From an uncultured Burkholderiales bacterium (GTDB lineage Bacteria > Pseudomonadota > Gammaproteobacteria > Burkholderiales > Burkholderiaceae_C): a stretch of 35,561 nt of DNA. Below the pieces are notes generated by a model that saw only the letters and a list, made by a program, of their open reading frames with translations, was not told the origin of the DNA and searched no databases. Of this stretch, positions 1-9,045 are shown one piece after another. How positions within the stretch are numbered: position 1 is the first letter of the stretch; each line of letters begins with the position of its first letter. The translations under genes and the position numbers were made by a program. The DNA lies in NCBI GenBank assembly GCA_903906635.1, contig CAIVLE010000183.1, positions 67,769-103,329 of the forward strand, given 5' to 3'.

Positions 1-2
1 CG

Positions 3-1310
3 ATTTCTGGGTGGTTTGACGCCATCACCGCAGCCAAGTTGCTGAGCGCGGACATGGTGATTCTGGCGCAGTTGCAAGAGCGCATCGCCATTGGGGGGCG
101 TTGGTGGCGAAATCTGCCCGGTATTGGGCGCACCAAAGCCCAGCGCATCGAATATCACTTGGCCATGCTGTTGTCTGAGCAGCCACCGCCCAAGCTTCGG
201 GTTGTGTTTTCATTGACCCAAAAGGTGCAAAGTCCATCCACACGGTCGAGCCCACTGCTGGCCATGGATTTGCCCGTGTCTGCACAACCGATGGGGGATG
301 ACCAACAAGCTATTGAAGCCTGGGTAGCGGCCAAGGCGGGGTCTGCAGCCACGGTCAAGGCCTACACAAGGGAGGCCATGCGTCTTTTGTTGTGGCTGAG
401 CCATGAGCGCGGCAGCACCTCATTTGGGCAAATGACACTGCTCGACTGCCGTGATTACATGGCGTTTTTGCAGCACATCCCTGCACACTGGATGTCTCGT
501 GTGCGTGCACAGCCTGGCTCACCTGGATGGGCACCGTTTCGCGGGCCGCTGAGCACCCGAAGCGTACGTCAAGCCATCACTATTGTGGTGTCTATGTTTC
601 ACTGGCTCCAAGCCAGTGGCTACATTGCGCAAAACCCATGGCTTCTTGTCAACCAGAAAATAGGCGATGACCGTCAGGAGCGCGTGCTGCAGTCCAAGGC
701 ACTCAGCGAGGTGGCCACGCGTGAAGTAATCGCGTTCTGTCAAAACAAGCTGCCCGAGCCAGCAGCTCAACGCATGTTGTTCATCGTGCAGTTTGTCACC
801 AGTGTGGGGCTGCGCAGCGCAGAACTCTTGAGCGCCAAATTGACCGACGTTCAGCATGAAGAAGAGGGGTGGGTCATGCAAGTACATGGCAAAGGCTCCA
901 AGAACCGCATCGTGGCGCTACCGCCTGCGGCGCTACAAGCCCTCAACACGTATTTGCAAGCCCGTGGTTTGGGGGACATCACCAGCGCCACACCACAAGC
1001 CCCTGTACTGGCCAGCCTTCATGATCCCTTGCAAGGCGTGGGATACCAGGCGCTGTACCAACACGTCAAATCCTGGCTGGGCAAAGCCATTGATGTGGCC
1101 GATTTACCAACTTCCGAGCGGATGCGATTGCGCCAGGCATCAACCCATTGGCTCCGACACACCTTTGGCACCCGAGCCATTGCCAAGGAAGTGCCGTTGG
1201 ACGTGATTCAGGCCCAGATGGGCCATGCCAGCATCCAGACCACCACCGCCATCTATGGTCGTGCGCCCATTCGCCGACGCATTGATGAAATGGATCGGGC
1301 GTTTGGATAA
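3..1310 (+). CDS. Tyrosine recombinase/phage integrase family protein with DUF3701-like N-terminus, 5' partial
   Basis: The frame is open to the left edge of the window without a start, so the 5' end is missing; a TTG at 39 and an ATG at 54 are probably internal codons. The visible N-terminus (WFD...GGRWWRNLPGIGRTKAQRI) resembles the DUF3701 domain that precedes the core in a Burkholderiales group of integrases. A SAM-like core-binding region follows, then a catalytic domain with the full tyrosine-recombinase set: Arg in GLRSAEL, Lys in GKGSKNR, HxxR in HWLRHTFGT, His in MGHAS and the Tyr nucleophile in IYGR. It should therefore be catalytically competent, cutting and rejoining DNA at specific sites. 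Substrate sites are unknown. It converges on ldcA, and the DNA beyond its stop is AT-rich with a mobile-element footprint. It could be a lone chromosomal recombinase or the remnant of a larger element lying to the left. Confidence 0.85.
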   Translation: MSGWFDAITAAKLLSADMVILAQLQERIAIGGRWWRNLPGIGRTKAQRIEYHLAMLLSEQPPPKLRVVFSLTQKVQSPSTRSSPLLAMDLPVSAQPMGDDQQAIEAWVAAKAGSAATVKAYTREAMRLLLWLSHERGSTSFGQMTLLDCRDYMAFLQHIPAHWMSRVRAQPGSPGWAPFRGPLSTRSVRQAITIVVSMFHWLQASGYIAQNPWLLVNQKIGDDRQERVLQSKALSEVATREVIAFCQNKLPEPAAQRMLFIVQFVTSVGLRSAELLSAKLTDVQHEEEGWVMQVHGKGSKNRIVALPPAALQALNTYLQARGLGDITSATPQAPVLASLHDPLQGVGYQALYQHVKSWLGKAIDVADLPTSERMRLRQASTHWLRHTFGTRAIAKEVPLDVIQAQMGHASIQTTTAIYGRAPIRRRIDEMDRAFG

Positions 1311-1486
1311 CTCTGGTGTCCTCGGCCAAGTCACATCAGGCTTGAATCACGGAACCATGATTAGGGTTACCACTTAGGAGAGGGCGCGAGTTTTTGCACC
1401 AAAACCGAGATTACCCCTTTTCAAAACATGGTTTTTTAATTTAACATAATATACATCGTATAAATTAACAAGCTAAAATCTTAAAA
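1311..1486. other. AT-rich gene-free spacer after the integrase
   Basis: No credible coding frame is seen here. The half from about 1420 to 1486 is strongly AT-rich compared with the neighbours and contains a short dyad, TATAC-ATC-GTATA (1449-1461), and two copies of TTAACA (1441 and 1465). No intrinsic terminator is evident after the integrase stop. The composition fits recombination-associated or recently inserted DNA, but no attachment site can be assigned. Confidence 0.5.
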
Positions 1487-1641
1487 GGCTAAATTTGCCC
1501 GGTCCCCAAAAAAATTAAAATCTGCCTCCGTCTGGACCTTGAATTTGCCACCTGCCGCAGTATTGGCCGTTCGGCATCAGCGCGAGCTGGGTTACTGACC
1601 TAACTTTGATTTATCGGGGACTGGGCAAATTTAGCCTAAAA
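1482..1641. mobile_element. MITE-like element with terminal inverted repeats and TAAAA target duplication
   Basis: Positions 1487-1507 and 1616-1636 form a 21-bp inverted repeat with one mismatch (left arm begins GGCTAAATTTGCCC, right arm begins GGGGACTGGGC). The pair is flanked immediately on both sides by the direct repeat TAAAA (1482-1486 and 1637-1641), as expected for a 5-bp target-site duplication. The enclosed 150 bp has no transposase-sized frame, so it would be non-autonomous. The right duplication ends two bases before the ldcA stop codon on the opposite strand. The GGGGAC core also resembles REP-type palindromes that accompany RAYT transposases, so a pair of opposed REP-like units is an alternative. 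The family is unassigned. Confidence 0.6.
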
Positions 1642-1643
1642 GC

Positions 1644-2582
1644 TCAGTGTCCGGGGTGCGCCCACAAAAGCAACGCGTCTTGGGCTTCGACCAGCAAGCT
1701 CACCGGTTGGCCCACAGGCAGACACACTTTGGTGGCCACGTGTCCAAAAGGCAAATCCGTCAACACCGGCACTTTGAGCTGCAGACGCAACCAATCGACC
1801 ACACTCAAGAATTTGAACCCGCTGTCATGGGGCGTGAGTTTGTAATTGGAAAACTGTCCCAGAATCACCGCCTTTTGTCGCGCCAAGACTCCGGCGTGCA
1901 ACAGTTGGGTGAGCATGCGCTCTACCCGATAAGGATGTTCGCCCACATCTTCTAAAAACAGCACACCAGATTTAATTTGTGGAAAGTAGGGCGTGCCCAG
2001 CAAACTGGTCAAAACAGCCAAATTCCCACCCCACAGCAGCGCATCTTTGGCCCATACACCCTCTCGTCGAGCACTCAGTGCGGGACGGTTGTGAGCGGAC
2101 AAACGCCACCCTGCCCCCTCCCCTTGACCACTCACCATGTCTTCAAAACATGCCTCCATGATGTCATCTGGGTGCTCAGCACCAAAGTCCTCACCCAACG
2201 CAGGACCGGCCCAAGTCACAGCGCCAGTTTTAGCCAGCACCGCATTTTGGAAAGCGGTGAAATCGCTAAGACCCACAAAATGGGTGCCTCTGGAGATGGC
2301 TTTGGCCACCGCTTTGTATGAGATGCCCGGCAAGATGCGGGTCAAGCCATACCCCCCACGCGAGATCAACGCAACATCGGCTCCACTGGCCGCAGCCCGA
2401 TGAATGGCGGCCAAACGCGTGGCATCGTCACCGGCAAATCGGGTGTGACGCGACAAGGCATCCTCGTCCAATTCAACGTGGTGACCGAGCTGTTTGAGTC
2501 GAATGACACCGCGTTTGAAAGCGGCCTTGTCGCGCACTGCGCCACTGGGGGAGTAGATGTAGATGTGAGCCATAGGCGCCAT
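1644..2582 (-). CDS. ldcA: LD-carboxypeptidase (peptidase S66, muramoyltetrapeptide carboxypeptidase)
   Basis: This enzyme removes the terminal D-alanine from muramoyl tetrapeptides during cytoplasmic peptidoglycan recycling. The 312-residue length is normal for family S66. The Ser-Glu-His triad is visible: Ser106 in GLSDF, Glu211 in FLEDVGE and His281 in LPFGHV. The glycine-rich stretch RGGYGLTRILP and the ALLWGGNLAVL segment are family hallmarks. No signal peptide is present, as expected for a cytosolic recycling enzyme. The ATG at 2582 lies six bases after the stop of the upstream methyltransferase gene and has a weak GACGGA in front of it; an alternative ATG is at 2573. It is the last gene of a tightly packed minus-strand run that includes tadA, an association common in Burkholderiales. 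A mobile-element footprint abuts its 3' end. Confidence 0.93.
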   Translation of the reverse strand: MAPMAHIYIYSPSGAVRDKAAFKRGVIRLKQLGHHVELDEDALSRHTRFAGDDATRLAAIHRAAASGADVALISRGGYGLTRILPGISYKAVAKAISRGTHFVGLSDFTAFQNAVLAKTGAVTWAGPALGEDFGAEHPDDIMEACFEDMVSGQGEGAGWRLSAHNRPALSARREGVWAKDALLWGGNLAVLTSLLGTPYFPQIKSGVLFLEDVGEHPYRVERMLTQLLHAGVLARQKAVILGQFSNYKLTPHDSGFKFLSVVDWLRLQLKVPVLTDLPFGHVATKVCLPVGQPVSLLVEAQDALLLWAHPGH

Positions 2583-2588
2583 TGTCCG

Positions 2589-3272
2589 TCACATGAGGCG
2601 TTGGTAATGCAACAAGCGGCCACGGTAGGGGCTCAAATCCTCCAAGGGGTCACTCAAGGTCAGTTCTGTCAAAGTGAACCCCAAGCCGGCCATTTCACGG
2701 TGAAACGCACTTCGATTGCCCCGGTTGGGGTCCACAATCAATACCTCGGCACCATCTGCCGCATGGGCTTGGATGAAGCCTGCGAGTTGTTGGGGATGGC
2801 TGCGCTCGTACAACACATCACTCGCCACGATCAAATCGAACCGGCCCAAGCCCAGGTTATGTCTGCCCCAATGGCCTGTGACATATGGCAAAGGCAGCAT
2901 GCCGTTGAGTTTGAGGTTGGCCTTCAAAAAACCTTCGGTCAGAGGATGGCAGTCACTGGCTGTGACTTGCCCTGATCTGCGGTGAATCACCAAGCTGGCC
3001 AAGGCCAGACCACACCCCATCTCCAAGATGCGTTTGTCTTTGAGCTCCCACGCCTGCATCAAGTCCGCGAGCTTTTGCGCCGAAGGCCACAGCAACCCAA
3101 ACAAAGGCCACGTGGCAGAAGAAATCCCCTCAGCCAAGGCCAACCCCTCTGGATCAAAAAACTGTTGGCGGTCCAACAAGGACCGGATCTGCAAGTCAGC
3201 CCCACCTGCTACACCGATACGCTGAAACTTCACTTCGTAACCGGTCGTAGAGGGTGGGGTGGACATCAACAT
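2589..3272 (-). CDS. Class I SAM-dependent methyltransferase (methyltransferase 16/METTL21-like)
   Basis: A Rossmann-type methyltransferase of about 227 residues. SAM-binding motif I is ILEMGCGLALAS, the acidic motif II residue lies in VTASDCHP, and the post-motif region reads FDLIVASDVLYE, close to the protein-lysine methyltransferase family 16 pattern. The substrate cannot be deduced; family members methylate proteins, and related folds methylate small molecules. The ATG at 3272 overlaps the tadA stop as TGATG, so I prefer it to the TTG one codon upstream. It lies between tadA and ldcA with almost no spacing, implying co-transcription and probably translational coupling. No unusual features were seen. 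Confidence 0.75.
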   Translation of the reverse strand: MLMSTPPSTTGYEVKFQRIGVAGGADLQIRSLLDRQQFFDPEGLALAEGISSATWPLFGLLWPSAQKLADLMQAWELKDKRILEMGCGLALASLVIHRRSGQVTASDCHPLTEGFLKANLKLNGMLPLPYVTGHWGRHNLGLGRFDLIVASDVLYERSHPQQLAGFIQAHAADGAEVLIVDPNRGNRSAFHREMAGLGFTLTELTLSDPLEDLSPYRGRLLHYQRLM

Positions 3273-4324
3273 CAATGTCGCACAGGGCTTGATGCGGACA
3301 ATAAAGCACGCAAGGCGCGTGGACCCGCTTCATGGCCTTTGTCTTGGTAAGGGGCATGACGGAGGGCTTGAGCCATGGGCGGGGATGCCCCCAGGGTGAG
3401 CACTGACACGTTGGGGAGGTTCATCTCTTGGACATGGGCCAACACGGCTTTCATGCTGTGCGGAGCTGCCAAAACAAAAGACTTGGCAGTGTGCAAGGCC
3501 AAGAATTCTGCCAAGACTTGGGCATACCAAGCCACGCTGTGCAGTGTCTCCTTCTTGGGCTTGTCAGACAAGCCGAACCCTGGCAAGTCCACGGCCACAG
3601 CAGCTTGCCCCGTATGCAAAGCGTCAAGGTAAGCCGCACTCCAATCGTTGGGGCCATGTAAAAAAACTTGCATTTCTGCGTCAAATGAAGGGGGTACAGC
3701 GTTTTGCAACCAATGCAATCGCAAACCTTGCAAAGCAGGCAAGCTTTGGGTGTAGCGTGAGAATTGGGCAGGCACACCGAGGTTGGCCATGGCCGCTGTA
3801 GCAGCGTCACTCAGTCGCAGCGCATCCTCTCGCAGGGGCACACGTTGTTGATCATGGTGTTTGCGACGCTCTTCAAAAAACGATTGCAACAACGCCGCAG
3901 ACTCGGCTCCCAAGACGCCTCCAGTGGTCTGGGTCTGGTGGTTGAGTTGGGGCTGGGTGAAGACATTGAGTACCGACCCCGCAGCGCCGGTTTTAGGCTC
4001 CGTGGCACCAAACACCAAGCGCCCAAGACGAGAGGCCAATACGGCACCACTGCACATGAGACATGGCTCGAGCGTCACGTACAAAGTGCAGTCTTCCAGG
4101 CGGTAGTTCCCCAGGGCCTTGGCTGCAGCGCGCAAAGCATTCACCTCGGCATGGGCGCAGGGATCGATGCTGCCCAAGGGGCTGTTGTGTGCGCTGGCAA
4201 TGACTCGCCCTTGTCGCACCACCACGGCACCGACGGGCACCTCCCCCGCCAAGGCTGCTGAGTGCGCTTGGTCCAACGCCAGGCGCATAAAGCCCTCATC
4301 CAAGAGATGTTGCGCATCCCTCAT
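3272..4324 (-). CDS. tadA: tRNA-specific adenosine deaminase TadA fused to a degenerate alpha/beta-hydrolase-like domain
   Basis: TadA deaminates A34 to inosine in the anticodon of tRNA-Arg(ACG). Residues 1-157 form the deaminase: His58-Ala-Glu60 (HAE) and Cys88/Cys91 (PCLMC) are the zinc and catalytic residues, followed by the typical TGAAGSVLN segment. Bacterial TadA is usually about 150-170 residues; here about 190 more follow. That part looks like the first half of an alpha/beta hydrolase: HG oxyanion motif (223-224) in VFLHGPNDWSAA, DLPGFGLSD (246-254), and Ser290 at the nucleophile-elbow position. The elbow reads PHSMK instead of GHSMG, and the usual C-terminal Asp/His part is missing, so hydrolase activity is doubtful. 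The start at 4324 overlaps the upstream stop as ATGA; longer in-frame starts up to 4453 run inside the neighbouring gene and are rejected. Confidence 0.9.
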   Translation of the reverse strand: MRDAQHLLDEGFMRLALDQAHSAALAGEVPVGAVVVRQGRVIASAHNSPLGSIDPCAHAEVNALRAAAKALGNYRLEDCTLYVTLEPCLMCSGAVLASRLGRLVFGATEPKTGAAGSVLNVFTQPQLNHQTQTTGGVLGAESAALLQSFFEERRKHHDQQRVPLREDALRLSDAATAAMANLGVPAQFSRYTQSLPALQGLRLHWLQNAVPPSFDAEMQVFLHGPNDWSAAYLDALHTGQAAVAVDLPGFGLSDKPKKETLHSVAWYAQVLAEFLALHTAKSFVLAAPHSMKAVLAHVQEMNLPNVSVLTLGASPPMAQALRHAPYQDKGHEAGPRALRALLSASSPVRH

Positions 4325-4944
4325 GGCTGGGCGACCAAACCAAGACGAACCATCCAGCCAGCCAGCGCCTGTTCTTGGGGCGAGCCTTGTGCATACATGG
4401 CGTACAAAGCAGCAAGCGACGACGCACGGTGTTGGTTGAGTTTGAGCTTGCACTGCAAGTCAGTGATGCGCAACTCAAAAGCCACAATGCCATTGAGCAT
4501 CCTGTCTTGAAACGCACCATCAAGTCCCCGCCATTGTTCTGCGTAAGCGGGTTCGTGGTCTGCGATCAAGGCCTTGAGCAGTGCGTCTTTGTCTGTGGTG
4601 CTGTCGATCAGCGTGGCCTCAACCCGAGCGTGCACAGCCAAATAATTCCAAGTGGGCACTCGTGCAAGGTCCGGATAAACCTTGGGCGACAAATAGGCCT
4701 GAGGCCCCATGAAGGTCACCAACGCGTGTGGCCTGGCTTGTAAATAGCGCCAATGTGGGTTGGCTCTGGCGCAATGTCCCTGCAAAAAAATATCTGCATC
4801 GCGTTGCTGCAGATGCAAAGGCAGATGTGACACGTAAGGTGCGCCCTCCTCGTCTTGACTGATCAAATTGGCCAGAGGATGCTCACGCATCAATGCCAGC
4901 GCATGTGATTCGTCGTGGGGCTTGAAATGGGGGGGCAGATACAT
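4321..4944 (-). CDS. FMN-binding negative transcriptional regulator, PaiB family
   Basis: A 207-residue protein beginning MYLPPHFKP, the typical N-terminus of PaiB-like proteins, which have a split-barrel flavin-binding fold. Characteristic stretches are LANLISQ, SHLPLHL, GHCARANPHW, MGPQAYLSP, VPTWNYLAVHA and LNGIVAFEL. In Bacillus, PaiB represses sporulation and protease genes; elsewhere the family may bind heme or flavin or act as oxidoreductases, so the exact role here is unknown. I chose the ATG at 4944 over the GTG at 4965 because it matches the family N-terminus and has GGAT upstream. It overlaps tadA by ATGA, so the two are probably translationally coupled. It follows the infA-like gene by 33 bases. 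Confidence 0.8.
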   Translation of the reverse strand: MYLPPHFKPHDESHALALMREHPLANLISQDEEGAPYVSHLPLHLQQRDADIFLQGHCARANPHWRYLQARPHALVTFMGPQAYLSPKVYPDLARVPTWNYLAVHARVEATLIDSTTDKDALLKALIADHEPAYAEQWRGLDGAFQDRMLNGIVAFELRITDLQCKLKLNQHRASSLAALYAMYAQGSPQEQALAGWMVRLGLVAQP

Positions 4945-4977
4945 GGTGATCCAAGCACCACGCACAAAGCGGATGCG

Positions 4978-5235
4978 TTAGAAACGACGCTTGACTGGGC
5001 CGCCTGGGCCTTTGCCTTCGATGTGACGAAATGTCACCCGGGCTTTGTTCATGTCGTAGGGAGAAAGCTCAACAGTGACCTTGTCACCTTCAATGATGCG
5101 AATGCGGTGCAAACGCATCTTGCCGGCGGTGTAAGCGATCAGGGAGTGACCGTTTTCTAAGGTGACGCGGTAACGCGAGTCGGGCAAGACTTCGGTCACG
5201 ACACCCTTCATTTCGATCATTTCTTCTTTGGCCAT
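4978..5235 (-). CDS. infA: Translation initiation factor IF-1, long paralogue (InfA2-like)
   Basis: IF-1 binds the ribosomal A site and helps IF-2 and IF-3 select the initiator tRNA. The 85-residue sequence is one S1-type OB-fold: the start [13 protein letters not shown], then [20 protein letters not shown] and [17 protein letters not shown] are IF-1 hallmarks. Canonical IF-1 is 72 residues; the extra basic C-terminal tail ([13 protein letters not shown]) matches the longer second copy known in many betaproteobacteria. The canonical copy normally sits among ribosomal protein genes, which are absent here. The gene lies between guaA and the PaiB-like gene. Its upstream 89 bases are AT-rich next to the ATG and could hold its own promoter. 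Confidence 0.92.
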   Translation of the reverse strand: MAKEEMIEMKGVVTEVLPDSRYRVTLENGHSLIAYTAGKMRLHRIRIIEGDKVTVELSPYDMNKARVTFRHIEGKGPGGPVKRRF

Positions 5236-5276
5236 GTACTCAATATTCTCTAATTTAAAAAATCAATCCCCGAATG

Positions 5277-5295
5277 GGCTGCGTCTCATGCAGCC
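5277..5295 (-). terminator. Possible hairpin terminator after guaA
   Basis: GGCTGC/GCAGCC forms a 6-bp stem with a 7-base loop, 30 bases beyond the guaA stop. Read on the minus strand, the T-run (TGATTTTTT) follows only after about 13 bases, so it is not a classical terminator. The stem could instead separate guaA from the infA leader. Confidence 0.3.
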
Positions 5296-5324
5296 TTTGA
5301 TTGTAGTTCCTTTGGCTTTTGTCA

Positions 5325-6941
5325 TTATTCCCACTCGATGGTCGCAGGCGGCTTGCTTGAGACGTCATAGGTCACCCGGTTGATGCCCCGTACTTCGTTG
5401 ATGATGCGACCCGATACTTTTTTAAGCAGCGCATAAGGCAATTCGGCCCAGTCGGCAGTCATGAAGTCACTGGTTTGCACCGCGCGCAAGGCCACCACAT
5501 AGTCATAGGTACGGCCATCGCCCATCACGCCCACGCTCTTGACAGGCAAAAACACCGTGAAAGCCTGGCTGGTCAGGTCATACCAGGACTTGCCTGTGGC
5601 TTCGTCTTTGAAATTGTGCAGCTCTTCAATGAAGATGGCATCTGCTCGGCGCAGCAAGTCGGCATATTCCTTCTTGACTTCACCCAAGATCCGCACGCCC
5701 AGACCAGGACCTGGGAAGGGGTGGCGGTACACCATCTCGCGAGGCAGCCCCAAGGCCACGCCCAATTCGCGCACCTCGTCTTTGAACAAGTCCCGCAAAG
5801 GCTCCAACAACTTCAAGCCCAGTTGTTCGGGCAATCCCCCCACGTTGTGGTGGCTTTTGATGGTCACTGCCTTCTTGCTCTTGGCACCGCCCGACTCAAT
5901 CACGTCCGGATAAATGGTGCCTTGCGCCAAGAAGGTCGCGCCTTGGTGGCCTCCGTCACCCGCCTTGAGCTTGGCCGCTTGTTCTTTGAACACATCGACA
6001 AACAAACCACCGATGATCTTGCGCTTGGCTTCTGGCTCGCTCACACCCGCCAACTTGCCCAAAAACAATTCGCTGGCATCCACGCGAATCACATGTGCGT
6101 GCAACTTGCCCACAAACATGTCCATGACCATGTCGCCTTCGTTGAGGCGAAGCAGGCCATGGTCCACAAACACACAAGTCAGTTTGTCGCCGATGGCCCG
6201 ATGAATCAGCGCAGCGGCCACGGATGAGTCGACGCCACCGGACAAGCCCAGAATCACTTCTTCGTCACCCACTTGTTGACGGATCGACGCCACCGCCTCG
6301 GCAATGTAGTCACCCATGATCCAGTCAGGGCGTGTGCCGCAAATGTCCAGAACAAAGCGGTTCAACAAGGCCTGACCTTGTACGGTGTGCGTGACTTCTG
6401 GGTGGAATTGCACCGCGTAAAACTTACGTGCTTCATCGGCCATACCCGCAATGGGGCAAGACGGCGTGGAGGCCATGACCTTAAACCCATCAGGCAATTG
6501 CGTGACCTTGTCTCCGTGGCTCATCCACACCTTGAGCATGCCATGGCCCTCCGGTGTACTGAAGTCCTCAATGCCTTTGAGCAATTCGGTGTGGCCGTGG
6601 GCACGCACTTCAGCGTAGCCAAATTCACGGGTGTGCCCGGCCTCGACCTTGCCGCCCAGCTGGGTGGCCATAGTTTGCATGCCGTAGCAAATCCCCAACA
6701 CGGGTATACCCAACTCAAACACAGCGTCTGGAGCGCGGTCATCGACTTCGTACACGCTGGCATGGCTGCCAGACAAGATGACGCCTTTGAGGTTGCCGTC
6801 TTTGGCAAAGTCACGCACCCACTCGTTGCTCACGTCACAAGGATGGACTTCGCAAAACACATGGGCTTCTCGCACGCGACGAGCGATGAGCTGGGTCACT
6901 TGGGAGCCGAAATCGAGGATGAGAATTTTTTGGTGCGACAT
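5325..6941 (-). CDS. guaA: GMP synthase (glutamine-hydrolysing)
   Basis: Converts XMP to GMP using ATP and glutamine, the last step of de novo guanine nucleotide synthesis. The 538-residue length is normal. The N-terminal class I amidotransferase carries Cys85 (LGICYGMQ) with His180 and Glu182 (QFHPEV). The ATP-pyrophosphatase P-loop is SGGVDSS (234-240), and the C-terminal dimerisation domain ends in the family-typical PPATIEWE. The ATG at 6941 gives the canonical N-terminus [10 protein letters not shown]. It has no Shine-Dalgarno-like sequence: upstream is a hairpin followed by T6 and ATTT directly before the ATG. It lies 86 bases after guaB in the same direction, the usual gua pairing, but with two terminator-like hairpins in between. 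Confidence 0.98.
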   Translation of the reverse strand: MSHQKILILDFGSQVTQLIARRVREAHVFCEVHPCDVSNEWVRDFAKDGNLKGVILSGSHASVYEVDDRAPDAVFELGIPVLGICYGMQTMATQLGGKVEAGHTREFGYAEVRAHGHTELLKGIEDFSTPEGHGMLKVWMSHGDKVTQLPDGFKVMASTPSCPIAGMADEARKFYAVQFHPEVTHTVQGQALLNRFVLDICGTRPDWIMGDYIAEAVASIRQQVGDEEVILGLSGGVDSSVAAALIHRAIGDKLTCVFVDHGLLRLNEGDMVMDMFVGKLHAHVIRVDASELFLGKLAGVSEPEAKRKIIGGLFVDVFKEQAAKLKAGDGGHQGATFLAQGTIYPDVIESGGAKSKKAVTIKSHHNVGGLPEQLGLKLLEPLRDLFKDEVRELGVALGLPREMVYRHPFPGPGLGVRILGEVKKEYADLLRRADAIFIEELHNFKDEATGKSWYDLTSQAFTVFLPVKSVGVMGDGRTYDYVVALRAVQTSDFMTADWAELPYALLKKVSGRIINEVRGINRVTYDVSSKPPATIEWE

Positions 6942-6944
6942 AAA

Positions 6945-6967
6945 TAAAAAAGGCCAGTCAGTGGCCT
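6945..6967 (-). promoter_or_regulatory. guaA: Terminator-like hairpin immediately upstream of the guaA start
   Basis: On the minus strand, AGGCCA-CTGAC-TGGCCT forms a perfect 6-bp stem followed by a T-run. Only ATTT separates the run from the guaA ATG. The guaB-guaA gap already contains a stronger terminator, so this second one, placed where a ribosome-binding site should be, could attenuate guaA or control its translation. No known riboswitch class is recognised. Confidence 0.45.
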
Positions 6968-6981
6968 GGCGCTATTGTCTC

Positions 6982-7010
6982 AAAAAAAGAAACCACCCCA
7001 AGGGGTGGTT
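6982..7010 (-). terminator. guaB: Intrinsic terminator after guaB
   Basis: The palindrome AACCACCCC/GGGGTGGTT (6991-6999 with 7002-7010) is followed on the minus strand by TTTCTTTTTTT. It starts 18 bases beyond the guaB stop, making a convincing rho-independent terminator between guaB and guaA. Confidence 0.75.
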
Positions 7011-7027
7011 TTGAGCCTAGGTAAGAG

Positions 7028-8605
<1,578 letters not shown>

Positions 8606-8679
8606 TTATTTCGCGGCTTGCGCTTGAGCCGCAGGTGCCTGCCTAGCGCCGTCGGCAAGAACACAGACTTGCCGCGAAC

Positions 8680-9045
8680 TCAGTAGCCGGCTTTCGCACC
8701 CTCGCGCCGCTTGGCAAACAAGCCCGCGCGCTGGGTGCCTTGTTTCTGAAAGCGCTCACGTCGCGCCACCTTGGGGTCGACCATCAAGGGGCGGTAAAGC
8801 TCCACCCGGTCCAAGTCCCGAAGCACATGCCCGGGCGTGGTCTTGCGCCCCCACACACCCAGCACCCACAAGGCCGAATTGCCCAATTCAAGCTCAGGAA
8901 AATCGCGCAAGAGGCCACTGGCTTGCAACGCCTGCTGAACCGTGCTGCCAAGGGGTAAGGTGAGGTGACGCTCAAGGACTGTGCGAGGCGCGGGCGACAC
9001 CAGCACATCAATCTTCAATGGAGCACAGGAAGCAGGCGAATCCAT
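8680..9045 (-). CDS. ratB: RnfH-family ubiquitin-like protein (RatB)
   Basis: A 121-residue protein of the RnfH family, a small beta-grasp (ubiquitin/ThiS-like) fold. Visible motifs are KIDVLVSPAPR, LPLGSTVQQAL, LWVLGVWGRKT and DRVELYRPLMVDPKVARRERF, the last being the family signature. A basic tail follows. In E. coli the homologue lies beside ratA; a biochemical role is not established. The ATG at 9045 overlaps the ratA stop as TGATG, which favours it over the TTG one codon earlier. Downstream, a hairpin (8653-8674, CGGCAAG/CTTGCCG) lies just beyond the stop but lacks a T-run on this strand. Confidence 0.88.
   Translation of the reverse strand: MDSPASCAPLKIDVLVSPAPRTVLERHLTLPLGSTVQQALQASGLLRDFPELELGNSALWVLGVWGRKTTPGHVLRDLDRVELYRPLMVDPKVARRERFQKQGTQRAGLFAKRREGAKAGY

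Noticed and set aside
1591-1604. GTTACTGACCTAAC resembling integron attC half sites (RYYYAAC)
   Set aside because: No matching GTTRRRY partner at a sensible distance, and the neighbouring recombinase is not an integron integrase type.
4325-4453. Longer N-terminus for TadA (43 extra residues)
   Set aside because: It lies entirely inside the PaiB-like gene and does not resemble TadA; the ATGA overlap at 4321-4324 gives a better start.
8653-8674. Perfect hairpin CGGCAAG/CTTGCCG beyond the ratB stop as a terminator
   Set aside because: No T-run follows it on either strand; the second hairpin nearby (8613-8632) also lacks one. Function remains open.
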